DNA of 64,000 bases from an uncultured Chloroflexota bacterium. GTDB taxonomy: Bacteria > Chloroflexota > Anaerolineae > UBA4142 > SHND01. Under the pieces are notes generated by a model. It saw nothing but the letters and a program-made list of their open reading frames with translations. It was not told where the DNA came from and did not search any database. This document shows positions 17,056 through 24,682 of this stretch, in pieces (the stretch's first letter is position 1; each line of letters opens with the position of its first letter). The position numbers were made by a program, and so were the translations under genes. The stretch is taken from positions 1 through 64,000 of the forward strand of contig CALMZO010000035.1 in NCBI GenBank assembly GCA_937870825.1. Reading direction: 5' to 3'.

Positions 17056-18258
17056 TTATTCGACGCCCCCGAATTCCGGTGGAGGCGTGGGTTGGAAAAA
17101 ACGCTGCGCGATGAACGTGGGAACGACCGCGCTCAAAATCACAACGGTGATGAGTACCGAGAATTGCGCTTGGTCAATAATTCCCGCGTTCAAACCGTAG
17201 AGCGAAGAAATTGTGCCAAACGTCAATCCCGTACTCATCAGTAATGTGGTGAATGTGGCGTCTTGCGGCACATAACGCCGTGCGAGGGGAAAGACGCCAA
17301 TTCCTTTCGCCGCGAGTTTGACCGCGAGCAACGATAGCACGGCGGGCAAATTTGCGGCGACAGCCGTAAGCGAAACATTGAATCCCGATTTCAGAAAAAA
17401 GAACGGCGTCAAGAGTGCGAACGCGACGACGCGCAACCGTCGCTGCTGCGTGCGATATTGCTCCAGTACGCGCGCCATCGTCAAACCAAAAATGAACGCG
17501 GGCAGCACGGCATGACTCGCGCCAAATTCCGCAAACAACATCAACACGAGCAATACAAAAAAAATCAATTTGATTTCGGGTTCGATGACTCGGTCACCAT
17601 AGCGTTTGAAAAACCACGGCGCGAGACGCGGCACCAAAAGCAACAATACAAGGGAAACCGCGACGAACGCGATCAATTCCCAGCCCGGTGTGATGAACAA
17701 CAATGCAAGTGCCAACGCGGTGCCAAAGTCGGTGACGAACGTTGCTGCCATAATGATTTTGCCGATGCGCGTTTCCGTCAAGCCCGTCTCGACGAGCACC
17801 GCGTACACCACCGCGAGCGATGTTGTAGATAACGCGATACCTGCGATTTGCGCGGCGCGCGCTGTCCAGCCCAAGACGAAAAGCGCAAACAGCAGTGCCA
17901 ACGCAAATGGCAGCGCAAACGACAAGCCGCCCAGCAAGATGCTCGATTTGAATTCCGTGCGAAGCAATTTCGGGTCCACCTCCGCGCCCGCGAGAAACGT
18001 CAGGACAATGGACGCGAACGACGCGAGAAAATCCATCCACGGTGTCGTATGCAAACCGAGAAAATTTCCTGCCGTAACCCCGAGCAAAATTTCGATGATG
18101 GCAACCGAAATTCCTGCCTCTACTGAAATCACGCTCGCGATGAGGACAAGTCCCATCGCGCCCGCCGCAATCAATAAATTTTCCAATGGCGTGTCCTCTT
18201 TTGTGCGTGCCTCCAAAGTCCGTTCGGTGAGAACGGTCTCATCCAACGACATCATCAT
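17056..18258 (-). CDS. CPA2-family cation/proton antiporter
   Basis: About 400 residues with roughly 12 membrane helices and no C-terminal RCK domain. LLGVTAGNFLGLH and LTFLAGAEVDPKLLR match the N-terminal Na+/H+ exchanger (KefB/NapA-like) signature; AQIAGIALSTTSLAVVYAVL followed by AATFVTDFGTALAL carries the T-D motif of the ion site. CPA antiporters are frequent fluoride-riboswitch targets. The start is taken at the first of three adjacent ATGs (18258); an upstream ATG at 18300 would overlap the previous gene. Confidence 0.9.
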   Translation of the reverse strand: MMMSLDETVLTERTLEARTKEDTPLENLLIAAGAMGLVLIASVISVEAGISVAIIEILLGVTAGNFLGLHTTPWMDFLASFASIVLTFLAGAEVDPKLLRTEFKSSILLGGLSFALPFALALLFALFVLGWTARAAQIAGIALSTTSLAVVYAVLVETGLTETRIGKIIMAATFVTDFGTALALALLFITPGWELIAFVAVSLVLLLLVPRLAPWFFKRYGDRVIEPEIKLIFFVLLVLMLFAEFGASHAVLPAFIFGLTMARVLEQYRTQQRRLRVVAFALLTPFFFLKSGFNVSLTAVAANLPAVLSLLAVKLAAKGIGVFPLARRYVPQDATFTTLLMSTGLTFGTISSLYGLNAGIIDQAQFSVLITVVILSAVVPTFIAQRFFQPTPPPEFGGVE

Positions 18259-18281
18259 CGTCGGATGAGACGGTCTAGCTC

Positions 18282-18683
18282 TTAACGCGATTTCCCCCAA
18301 TCGGTATTGAGGGCAAAGAATGCGCCTTTGGGGGAAAGTTTGACGCTGTGTACCTTTGTTCCGTCACCCCAATCCGCGTGCAACGCAAACAATGCCCCTT
18401 CATCAGGTTTTGTAACCGTGGTTAAATAATTCGAGTCATTTCCCCAATCAGTGTGGAGTCCAAAGAACGCGCCTTTGTTCGGCGGAACGATAGGGACGGC
18501 TGTCCCATTGCCCCAATCCGTATTCAATCCAAAGAACGCGCCTTCATCACCTGAGAGCGAGTCGTCTTTTGTTTGGATTGGATTTGCGTCAGAGACGGAG
18601 GTGCGTCTTTGTGCCGTATCGGATGGAGCCAGCAATGTTCTTTCTGTCGCTCTGCGCTCGTTCAACGTAATTCGTTTTGCCAT
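18282..18683 (-). CDS. Unknown protein with four GAFFxLxTDWG repeats
   Basis: 133 residues from the ATG at 18683. The first 45 residues are polar and basic; the rest consists of four copies of an 11-residue motif at about 48-58, 71-81, 96-106 and 120-130: GAFFGLNTDWG, GAFFGLHTDWG, GALFALHADWG and GAFFALNTDWG, spaced 23-25 residues apart. No membrane helix, signal or known domain. It is the first gene after riboswitch 2 and is followed 23 bases later by the antiporter gene. The alternating aromatic/Asp motif could form beta-hairpins or bind a cation; that is only a guess. Confidence 0.65.
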   Translation of the reverse strand: MAKRITLNERRATERTLLAPSDTAQRRTSVSDANPIQTKDDSLSGDEGAFFGLNTDWGNGTAVPIVPPNKGAFFGLHTDWGNDSNYLTTVTKPDEGALFALHADWGDGTKVHSVKLSPKGAFFALNTDWGKSR

Positions 18684-18775
18684 ATGGCTTGGCGCTTCTA
18701 CAGCACGTTCTGTTACACGGTGCAAGTGTAGTGAACGTGCTAAGGAAGCACATTTCCTCCTTGGAGGAAATAAAA

Positions 18776-18808
18776 ATGGGTTTCTGCGCAGGCACAGGAA
18801 CCCATTTC
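18776..18808 (-). terminator. Second hairpin terminator downstream of riboswitch 2
   Basis: On the minus strand AATGGGTTCCTG and CAGAAACCCATT form a stem with a GTGCCTGCG loop, followed by TTTAT. It lies just after the riboswitch terminator and about 95 bases before the first gene, so readthrough must pass two barriers. Confidence 0.6.
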
Positions 18809-18811
18809 TCC

Positions 18812-18888
18812 CAAAAGAAAATGGCTTCCACCTGTGCAGGTAGAAGCCATCAGCCATCTCGCAGGCAATTAAGGTGAGCTTCATCACC
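18812..18888 (-). promoter_or_regulatory. Fluoride riboswitch 2 with overlapping terminator
   Basis: On the minus strand GGTGATGAAGCTCACC (18888-18873), then TTAATTGCC...GGCTGATGGCTTCTACC (18855-18839), match the fluoride aptamer. The TGGCTTCTACC segment can pair with GGTGGAAGCCA followed by TTTTCTTTTGG, forming the OFF-state terminator. It precedes the repeat protein, antiporter, NUDIX, Usp-CBS, phosphatase and pyrophosphatase-PH genes. Confidence 0.92.
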
Positions 18889-18928
18889 GATTCTTTCTGA
18901 CAATATGATACGCAAAATCACGATAACG

Positions 18929-20128
18929 TCAAGATTGTTTTTGTCCTCTCACCGCGAGAAAAAACGGAATTGCCGCGAGCTGCAGCAGCACCGAAAGGGC
19001 GATCAGCGCGGGGAGCGACACATCGTACAAATAACCCATCAGTACGCTGCCCAAAAACCACATGACGCCAAAACCCGTATTGAAAATGCCGTACGCCGAG
19101 CCGCGTCGTTCGGGCACGGTCATGCCTGCCACTGCCGCCCGCAAAATGGATTCCTGCGCGCCCAAGCCGATGCCCCACAACATCATCCCAACAACCGCCA
19201 AACCGAATCCGTCGAGAAACACTAGCGGCGCAAAAAACGCGGACAGCAAGGTGACGACGATCAAGATGCCAATGCCCATGCGGTCAAACAAACGCCCGAA
19301 CACCAATGCGGCGATCGCATCCGTCGCCATCGCAATCGCGTACAAAATCGGAATCCACGCGTCGGGCGCGATTTGTGCCTGTTGAAAATGAAATGAGATA
19401 AGCGGAAAATCCACATACCCCGCGCCGACGAGTCCCACCGCGATGAGATAAATCCAAAATACGCGCGGGAATCCTTGCGTCTGCAGCTTGGGCGTATTGA
19501 TTTCCAAATCGCGCGGATTCGGATACAACACACGCGCGACAATCAACGTCGTCAGTGCGAGCAGCGCGGGGATGAGCAGCAGCGCGAACGCGCTTTGATA
19601 CGTGCCGCGCAGCGCCAGCACTACCGCAACGATCAATGGGCCCAGCACCGCGCCGATTTGATCCATCGCCTCGTGCAAGCCGAAACCCCAGCCGCGTCCG
19701 GTTTGCTCGGTCGCGTACGACAACATGGCATCGCGCGCAGGGGTGCGAATGGCTTTGCCAGTGCGTTCCAAAATGAGCAACACTGCCGCGATTTCCCAAC
19801 TCCCCGCGAGCGCGAGCAGCGGCACGGCAATCAGATTCACGGCATAGCCGACAATGGTAAAAGTCCAATAGCGGTGCGTACGGTCACTAAAATATCCCGA
19901 TACCAGGCGCAGCGTGTAGCCGATGAGTTCGCCCAGTCCCGCGACAATGCCGACGACGAGGCCGGTCGCGCCCAACACGGCGAGATATTGTCCAGTAATG
20001 CTGCGCGCGCCCTCATACGTCATGTCCGCAAAGAGACTGACGATCCCGATCAAAATGACAAAACGAATCGCGGTCGTTTTTGCAAGTCCGATATTTTTCG
20101 CGGCAGACGTTATCGCATTCGTATTCAC
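18929..20128 (-). CDS. Major facilitator superfamily transporter
   Basis: 399 residues with 12 predicted membrane helices. MFS motif A appears in the loop after helix 2 (GYFSDRTHRYW), and RTPARDAMLSYA and GFGLHEAMDQIGAVLGPL are typical of a DHA/YfcJ-like subgroup also found with metal or oxyanion resistance. The substrate is not predictable. It stands alone behind riboswitch 3, 52 bases from its terminator, so a fluoride-linked export role is a reasonable inference. Confidence 0.88.
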   Translation of the reverse strand: MNTNAITSAAKNIGLAKTTAIRFVILIGIVSLFADMTYEGARSITGQYLAVLGATGLVVGIVAGLGELIGYTLRLVSGYFSDRTHRYWTFTIVGYAVNLIAVPLLALAGSWEIAAVLLILERTGKAIRTPARDAMLSYATEQTGRGWGFGLHEAMDQIGAVLGPLIVAVVLALRGTYQSAFALLLIPALLALTTLIVARVLYPNPRDLEINTPKLQTQGFPRVFWIYLIAVGLVGAGYVDFPLISFHFQQAQIAPDAWIPILYAIAMATDAIAALVFGRLFDRMGIGILIVVTLLSAFFAPLVFLDGFGLAVVGMMLWGIGLGAQESILRAAVAGMTVPERRGSAYGIFNTGFGVMWFLGSVLMGYLYDVSLPALIALSVLLQLAAIPFFLAVRGQKQS

Positions 20129-20180
20129 TTGACTCTCCTCCTCTGTTTGACGCCTGACATTTCACGCCTACACGTTACAA

Positions 20181-20276
20181 CAAAAAGCCCCTACCGTTGA
20201 CATTGCGTCAAGGTAGAGGCCATCAGGTCAGAGACCGGTTTTGCGCCGACTTCACGTTCGGTGAGCCTCATCACCG
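20181..20276 (-). promoter_or_regulatory. Fluoride riboswitch 3 with overlapping terminator
   Basis: On the minus strand CGGTGATGAGGCTCACCG (20276-20259), a longer internal stem (CCGGTCTCTGACC), and CTGATGGCCTCTACC give the fluoride aptamer. GGCCTCTACC can pair instead with GGTAGGGGCT followed by TTTTG, the terminator. It controls the MFS gene. Confidence 0.93.
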
Positions 20277-20327
20277 AGCAGTCCTAAATTGTTACGAAAT
20301 TATATGGGTAGTGAATCTATCAGTCAA

Positions 20328-21326
20328 TTAATGCGCGAGCGTGCTGCGCAAAAGAATGCCATTTGCCCAATATGCACCCGTCTCACCAGACGGTAAAATA
20401 TCATATGTCGCGCCATCGGCGAAGGGTTCGAGGTCCGCACGGACCACGCGTGCGCCATCCAGCATATCTCCAACACGCACCTCACCGATCGGTCGCCCGT
20501 CAAAGGATGGATGCCCCGCCGAGACAAACAATTCGCGCCCATCTTCAAGCACCAAATGAACGAGTGAAACATCCGCGGGCACGGGTCGCTGTACCGTCTC
20601 TTGAATCACCGCAAGCATTCGCGCACCCGAACGACTTGACGTCCAGACCAACATGCCCTTGCGCAAATCCTGTACGGGAATCGCGCCCGATGGAGTGGCG
20701 ATGAGCGTGGAGCCCGTTAGACAGATTGGACAGGTTGTAATCGTCGGTTGTTTCTTGGTAACGGTTGTCGTGCCGTCCCGCGCAATCAGACCTTCAATCA
20801 CGAAACCACGCTCCCCCGGCTCACTGGTGCGCAAGCTAAACTTGAATCCCTGTGGTGTGACGTCGAGCCGGATCGCGTCCAGGCGCTTGCGTTCCGCATC
20901 TATCAGGCGATTCTGCTCCGCTGAGAGATCCGACACACCATCAAGTCCCAAGTGCATGAGAATCGTCAGGTACTCGTCCCTGCTGTTTTGAAGCTCTGCG
21001 ACACGCTGGGCAATTTCCTGAGCGCTGACCTCGTGGGCAACGGGAAAAAAGTCGCGATCGCAGAAAAAAATATTGCCGAATTGATCAATCAGTTTGTACT
21101 TGAGCGTGGTCGCTGAAACTTCCAGAGGAAAAGGAACCGTTGCCGCCGGTGCAGGTGTTGGGAATGACGTCACTGTGCCGGCAGAAATAATCACGGTGCG
21201 AACGACAGGAGCTGGCGAGGTTGGTGTGCCGCTTACGCTTGGCGCGGCGGACGGCGCGCAACCAAAGAGAATCGCTGCGTCAATGACCAAAGCAATCAGC
21301 CCAATCGGCAGGGAGGGAGCTTTCAT
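20328..21326 (-). CDS. Lipoprotein with C-terminal Hint (hedgehog/intein) domain
   Basis: 332 residues from the ATG at 21326; lipobox LFGC near residue 22 predicts a membrane-anchored lipoprotein, followed by a Pro/Ser/Thr-rich linker. Residues 200-332 are a Hint domain: CLTGSTLIATPSGAIPVQDL (block A, with the nucleophile Cys), VHLVLEDGRELFVSAGHP (block B, T/S-x-x-H) and AYWANGILLRS at the C-terminus (block F/G, N-G). Hint domains cleave or splice themselves. With the Asn near the end and no C-terminal extein, this probably autoprocesses rather than splices. Hint-tipped surface proteins occur in polymorphic toxins, but no toxin domain is visible. Confidence 0.75.
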   Translation of the reverse strand: MKAPSLPIGLIALVIDAAILFGCAPSAAPSVSGTPTSPAPVVRTVIISAGTVTSFPTPAPAATVPFPLEVSATTLKYKLIDQFGNIFFCDRDFFPVAHEVSAQEIAQRVAELQNSRDEYLTILMHLGLDGVSDLSAEQNRLIDAERKRLDAIRLDVTPQGFKFSLRTSEPGERGFVIEGLIARDGTTTVTKKQPTITTCPICLTGSTLIATPSGAIPVQDLRKGMLVWTSSRSGARMLAVIQETVQRPVPADVSLVHLVLEDGRELFVSAGHPSFDGRPIGEVRVGDMLDGARVVRADLEPFADGATYDILPSGETGAYWANGILLRSTLAH

Positions 21327-21449
21327 CGTAAGAATGAGACGCACTGGCTTTTTGGTTCGTTCCACCGTACTATGAGATTCAAAGCGACGTAACGTCCAAT
21401 GTCCTCCACACGTAGGACCAAATCTTGGAGTCCTTTGTGCAAGCCGCGC

Positions 21450-21489
21450 CTGAACAAAAGATAGGGATGCCGCTGCAATGCGACATCCC
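21450..21489 (-). terminator. Intrinsic terminator after the ethylbenzene-dehydrogenase-like gene
   Basis: Minus strand GGGATGTCGC and GCGGCATCCC form a 10-bp stem (one U-G) around ATTGCA, followed by TATCTTTTGTTC. Position fits the end of the 21610-22782 gene. No gene is supported between 21327 and 21609. Confidence 0.65.
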
Positions 21490-21609
21490 CAATCCATCAC
21501 ACGCGCGGCAGCCCTCACCGCGCCTCGCCAATTGGAAACACGTCAACCCATATTGTGCTTGCGCGGAGTTCGCGCGACGACTTGCGAGTTGACGCGTCCG
21601 AGGCAAACC

Positions 21610-22782
21610 CTATTTGGCGAGATTGAATTTCGCCACAAGCACTGTCGCGTGCGGACCACCCTCGTTGGGCTGGCGCGACTTGATGTACATGTCAAAGAAA
21701 TAATCTTTGCCCGTTTCGAATTGTACGTCGTCTTTGTTGCCGGTGTTGAGTTTCCGCGCCAATTCGACCGTCCATACTCCGTTGAGCCAGTTGCCCTTGG
21801 CTTGAATGTCATTCCAACTCGGACCGCTCGGCGCGCTCAAAATCCAGCCGGGGATGTGCGTAAAGCTGGGCACTTTGTTCCCCGCTTCATCCACCAGCGT
21901 GCCGTCCGTTTCGACCTTGACGATCTTTTTGACAAAACCCGCGTCAATTTCGGATTGCAGTATATAGCGCGGGTCACCGACGGCAACTCCACCTGCGCCC
22001 GAGTACGGTTTCCAGTACAGCGGCACATCCGCATCGCCAATCTTCTGGGTATTGTCCGCATAGCCGCGATTCGTGCTGTAGCCCTCATCCTTGGTAAAGC
22101 CGCCCGAAGGATCCGCGGTTTCATCATCCGTAAAGTGGAAATCGCGCGCCCAGCCCATCGGATTCGCGCGCGTCGTGTTGAACCGCCAATCGTCCGTCCA
22201 CGCGCCTTTGGGCGCGACCATCTTGTCGCCGTGACAACTCGTCAAGCAGCCGGTCTTGTCATAGTTCGGAATGTTATTGTTCCAGAAGAAACCGAACTCG
22301 TCCTCATCGCCGTAATCGTCCGAGAGGATTTCCCACGCTTTCTTTTCGGCGTTATATGCCCACTCGTGCCGATCCACATCCATGTTCATGTCGGGATACT
22401 GGACAAGGAAATAGACGTTCTTGTCATCATAGACCGATTTCATCAAGATTTTGTACGGGGGATTGCCGACGGTGGCGACGTCAAGAATTGTCGCGGGCGC
22501 GTTTTGCCACACGGCATCGTTCGCATTCCCATCAAGGGTCGGCGTGGTCGTGACCGCAATCGAAGCAAAAACCCCCGGTTTGCCCGACACCTGTGGTGTT
22601 GGCAAGGGTGCAATGGTGGGCGAGACGATCACCGTCGCGGTGATGGGTTTGGTCGGCGCGGCGGTCGCCTGAAAAACGGCAGCCGCTTGCTGCGCGTTCA
22701 AGGGTTGAAGGGGCATCGCCGCAATAAACAATGCAGTCGCGATCACGGTGATCGCAACGGCGAACAATATTTTGTTTCTCAT
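21610..22782 (-). CDS. Exported cytochrome-like protein, ethylbenzene dehydrogenase (EB_dh) family
   Basis: 390 residues. A signal peptide (LFAVAITVIATALFIAAMPL) and a Thr/Pro-rich linker precede an EB_dh/CDH-type beta domain (TPTLDGNANDAVWQNAPAT; VYDDKNVYFLVQYPD). Within it CLTSCH is a CxxxCH haem-c attachment motif, variant in spacing from CxxCH. GWILSAPSGPSW and VWTVELARKL near the end are typical of EB_dh haem-binding subunits. Likely a periplasmic or surface electron carrier. Monocistronic; the relation to the flanking fluoride genes is unclear. Confidence 0.8.
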   Translation of the reverse strand: MRNKILFAVAITVIATALFIAAMPLQPLNAQQAAAVFQATAAPTKPITATVIVSPTIAPLPTPQVSGKPGVFASIAVTTTPTLDGNANDAVWQNAPATILDVATVGNPPYKILMKSVYDDKNVYFLVQYPDMNMDVDRHEWAYNAEKKAWEILSDDYGDEDEFGFFWNNNIPNYDKTGCLTSCHGDKMVAPKGAWTDDWRFNTTRANPMGWARDFHFTDDETADPSGGFTKDEGYSTNRGYADNTQKIGDADVPLYWKPYSGAGGVAVGDPRYILQSEIDAGFVKKIVKVETDGTLVDEAGNKVPSFTHIPGWILSAPSGPSWNDIQAKGNWLNGVWTVELARKLNTGNKDDVQFETGKDYFFDMYIKSRQPNEGGPHATVLVAKFNLAK

Positions 22783-22922
22783 TTCCTATGCCTCCTGAAT
22801 TTGGTACATTGATAAAAAACGGATACAGTCGTCATTCTCACTCGATAGAGGACCTCCTTGTACGAAACCTCTTCATACTAAGCACCATCGTAACGCGCTC
22901 GAAAAAAAATTGCGCGCGAGAC

Positions 22923-23891
22923 TCACACAATCGAAAGCGCAAACACCAGCGCGCTCGTCGCCGATGCAAAGACAATCTCTTCGCGCCGCCTGCTGGACAA
23001 TCCGACCTGCGCCGCCAATAGTCGCGTAACGCGTCGTTCGAGTTCGACCTGCGATGAAACCAACGTGTGCGCCCAGACCTGTACGCCGGTCTGCTGCGTG
23101 CGCCACGTTTTGAGCAAACTCGACGCGAGCGCGAGCGGGTTGCCCGTCATCTGCACCGCGAGGTCGTCGCACGCGTCTTCGCACAGCGTTTCGATTCTCC
23201 GATACACCCAATGCGCGAGCGGATTAAAGAATTGCAGGTCCCGCGCGAGACGCGCGACGAGGCGCAGCCATGTATCGCCGCGCTGCACATGCGCGAGCTC
23301 GTGCGCCAACAGCGCGGCGAGCTCTTCGTCGTCGAGCGCTTGCAATAAATCATGTGGGATGGCAATCCAGCCGCGGCCGCCGCCCCATGCATAAGGTCCG
23401 CGCGCTGGCGCCGTTAAAAGAATTGCGGGCGGTGGAATTCGATCCCGCGGGGTCAAGGTCCGCAACTGGCGCTCGACGCGTTCCAACGCGCGCGCATCCT
23501 GCGCACGCTGCTGTCCGAGCCAACGCCAATGGCGCGCGCTCCCGACAAACCACTGCAACATCCCGATGGCTAGGAGCGTACCGAAAATTGCGAGAATGTA
23601 CGGTGCCAACACGCGGCTTGACTCGAAAGCAAGAGTTCCAAACGGCAAGCCAATCCGTTCTACATGCGCGATCAATGCGGACTCGGATAACTGCGGCAGC
23701 AGGAGATGGGCAGCAGGCGAGAGGACACTTGGAATCAGTAGTGGGAGCAAATAAAAACGCAAGCGAACAGCAGCAGATTCGATGTGCGCGAAGCGAAGGA
23801 CCATGACGACGAGCGCAATCGCCAGCGCCGCCTCGATGACGCTTTCGCCGAGATAAAAATACAACGCGGGAAAAAATTCGGGGCTGCTCAT
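22923..23891 (-). CDS. M56/BlaR1-type membrane metallopeptidase
   Basis: 322 residues: membrane helices near residues 12-35, 45-65 and 97-115, then a cytosolic zincin domain with HELAH at 197-201 (LLAHELAHVQRGDTW) and the third ligand region ETLCEDACDDLAVQ around 230. A final hydrophobic stretch ends the protein. Shorter than BlaR1/MecR1 (about 600) because the external penicillin-binding sensor domain is absent. Such proteins cleave the partner BlaI-type repressor; the repressor gene overlaps its start by 4 bases. Confidence 0.9.
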   Translation of the reverse strand: MSSPEFFPALYFYLGESVIEAALAIALVVMVLRFAHIESAAVRLRFYLLPLLIPSVLSPAAHLLLPQLSESALIAHVERIGLPFGTLAFESSRVLAPYILAIFGTLLAIGMLQWFVGSARHWRWLGQQRAQDARALERVERQLRTLTPRDRIPPPAILLTAPARGPYAWGGGRGWIAIPHDLLQALDDEELAALLAHELAHVQRGDTWLRLVARLARDLQFFNPLAHWVYRRIETLCEDACDDLAVQMTGNPLALASSLLKTWRTQQTGVQVWAHTLVSSQVELERRVTRLLAAQVGLSSRRREEIVFASATSALVFALSIV

Positions 23892-24316
23892 TCGCTCTTT
23901 CTCACCGCGCGGCGGCGTTCTGCGACGAGCCGTTCCAATTCCGCCAGGCGTTCCGCGTCCGCTTCGCCAATGCGCCGCACGAGGTGCGCGAGCGCGGGTT
24001 CGCTAAAGCGGTCGAGGAGAGTATCGAGCAAGTTTGCCACATGCTGCTCGACAAATTCTTGCTTGGTCTGCACGGCGCGATACACGTGTGCTTGCCCCTC
24101 CGCGTCGCGCGCGAGCAATCCTTTTTTGTACAGATTGGCGAGAATGGTCATGATAGTGGTGTAGGCAATCTCGCGTTCCGCACGCAAGATTTCATACACC
24201 TGCCGCACCGTGACCGTAGGGCGCGCCCAAACGATGTCCATCACACGCGCTTCGAGAGGACCCAGAAACGCGAGCGCGGCGAGATCGCATCGCACTGACG
24301 AATGCGGCTTTTTCAT
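23888..24316 (-). CDS. BlaI/MecI/CopY-type repressor
   Basis: 142 residues, winged-helix DNA-binding domain of the BlaI family: LGPLEARVMDIVWARPTVTVRQVYEIL, REIAYTTIMTILANLYKKGLLAR, followed by a dimerisation region (FVEQHVANLLDTLLDRF). It presumably represses its own operon until cleaved by the M56 peptidase encoded by the overlapping downstream gene. The inducing signal is unknown; family members answer to beta-lactams or copper. Confidence 0.92.
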   Translation of the reverse strand: MKKPHSSVRCDLAALAFLGPLEARVMDIVWARPTVTVRQVYEILRAEREIAYTTIMTILANLYKKGLLARDAEGQAHVYRAVQTKQEFVEQHVANLLDTLLDRFSEPALAHLVRRIGEADAERLAELERLVAERRRAVRKSE

Positions 24317-24484
24317 CTGTCCAGCTACGATGCTAATTCGTAGGGGTCAAAATGGAGTTACAAAGCGGGGATAGTTTGGTGAGGAAAAGGAGTTTGCGCG
24401 GGCGAACCAAATTCGTCGCGCGCAATGAGCGCGACAAACCCAGTTCATTAACCTAGACCAGATTCCGATTCCGTTGAGGGTTAA

Positions 24485-24518
24485 AGACCTTCGAGGTCTC
24501 CGGAGACCTCGAAGGTCT
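24485..24518. repeat. 34-bp perfect palindrome
   Basis: AGACCTTCGAGGTCTCC is followed directly by its reverse complement. Palindromes of the AGACCT(N)AGGTCT type are dispersed through many Chloroflexota and other genomes. It could act as a terminator, but no T-run follows. Between the repressor promoter and the end of the MutS operon. Confidence 0.6.
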
Positions 24519-24573
24519 GTCCCCAAAACCAATGTGGAAGCTGCTCTAATGTGCAACTCCTTTGCGGATCATG

Positions 24574-24665
24574 CTGTCACTGCGAGGGACGAAGCAGTCT
24601 CCTGGCGATACGCGCGGAGACTGCGCCGATGAACTGCATCGGACGCAAAAACGGCTTGCAATGAC
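24574..24665. repeat. REP-like dispersed repeat (TCACTGCGAGGGACGAAGCA type)
   Basis: TGTCACTGCGAGGGACGAAG...CAGTCTCC at 24574-24602 and GGAGACTGCG...GGCTTGCAATGACA at 24616-24665 are the two arms of the widespread GTCATTGCGAGG-GAAGCAATCTCC palindromic family found in intergenic DNA of many bacteria. It lies just after the last MutS-like gene. Confidence 0.65.
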
Positions 24666-24682
24666 AAGTTGCGCATTGGCGT

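Noticed and set aside
21478-22812. 444-codon plus-strand frame
   Set aside because: Shadow of the EB_dh-like gene; Arg/His-rich without family features.
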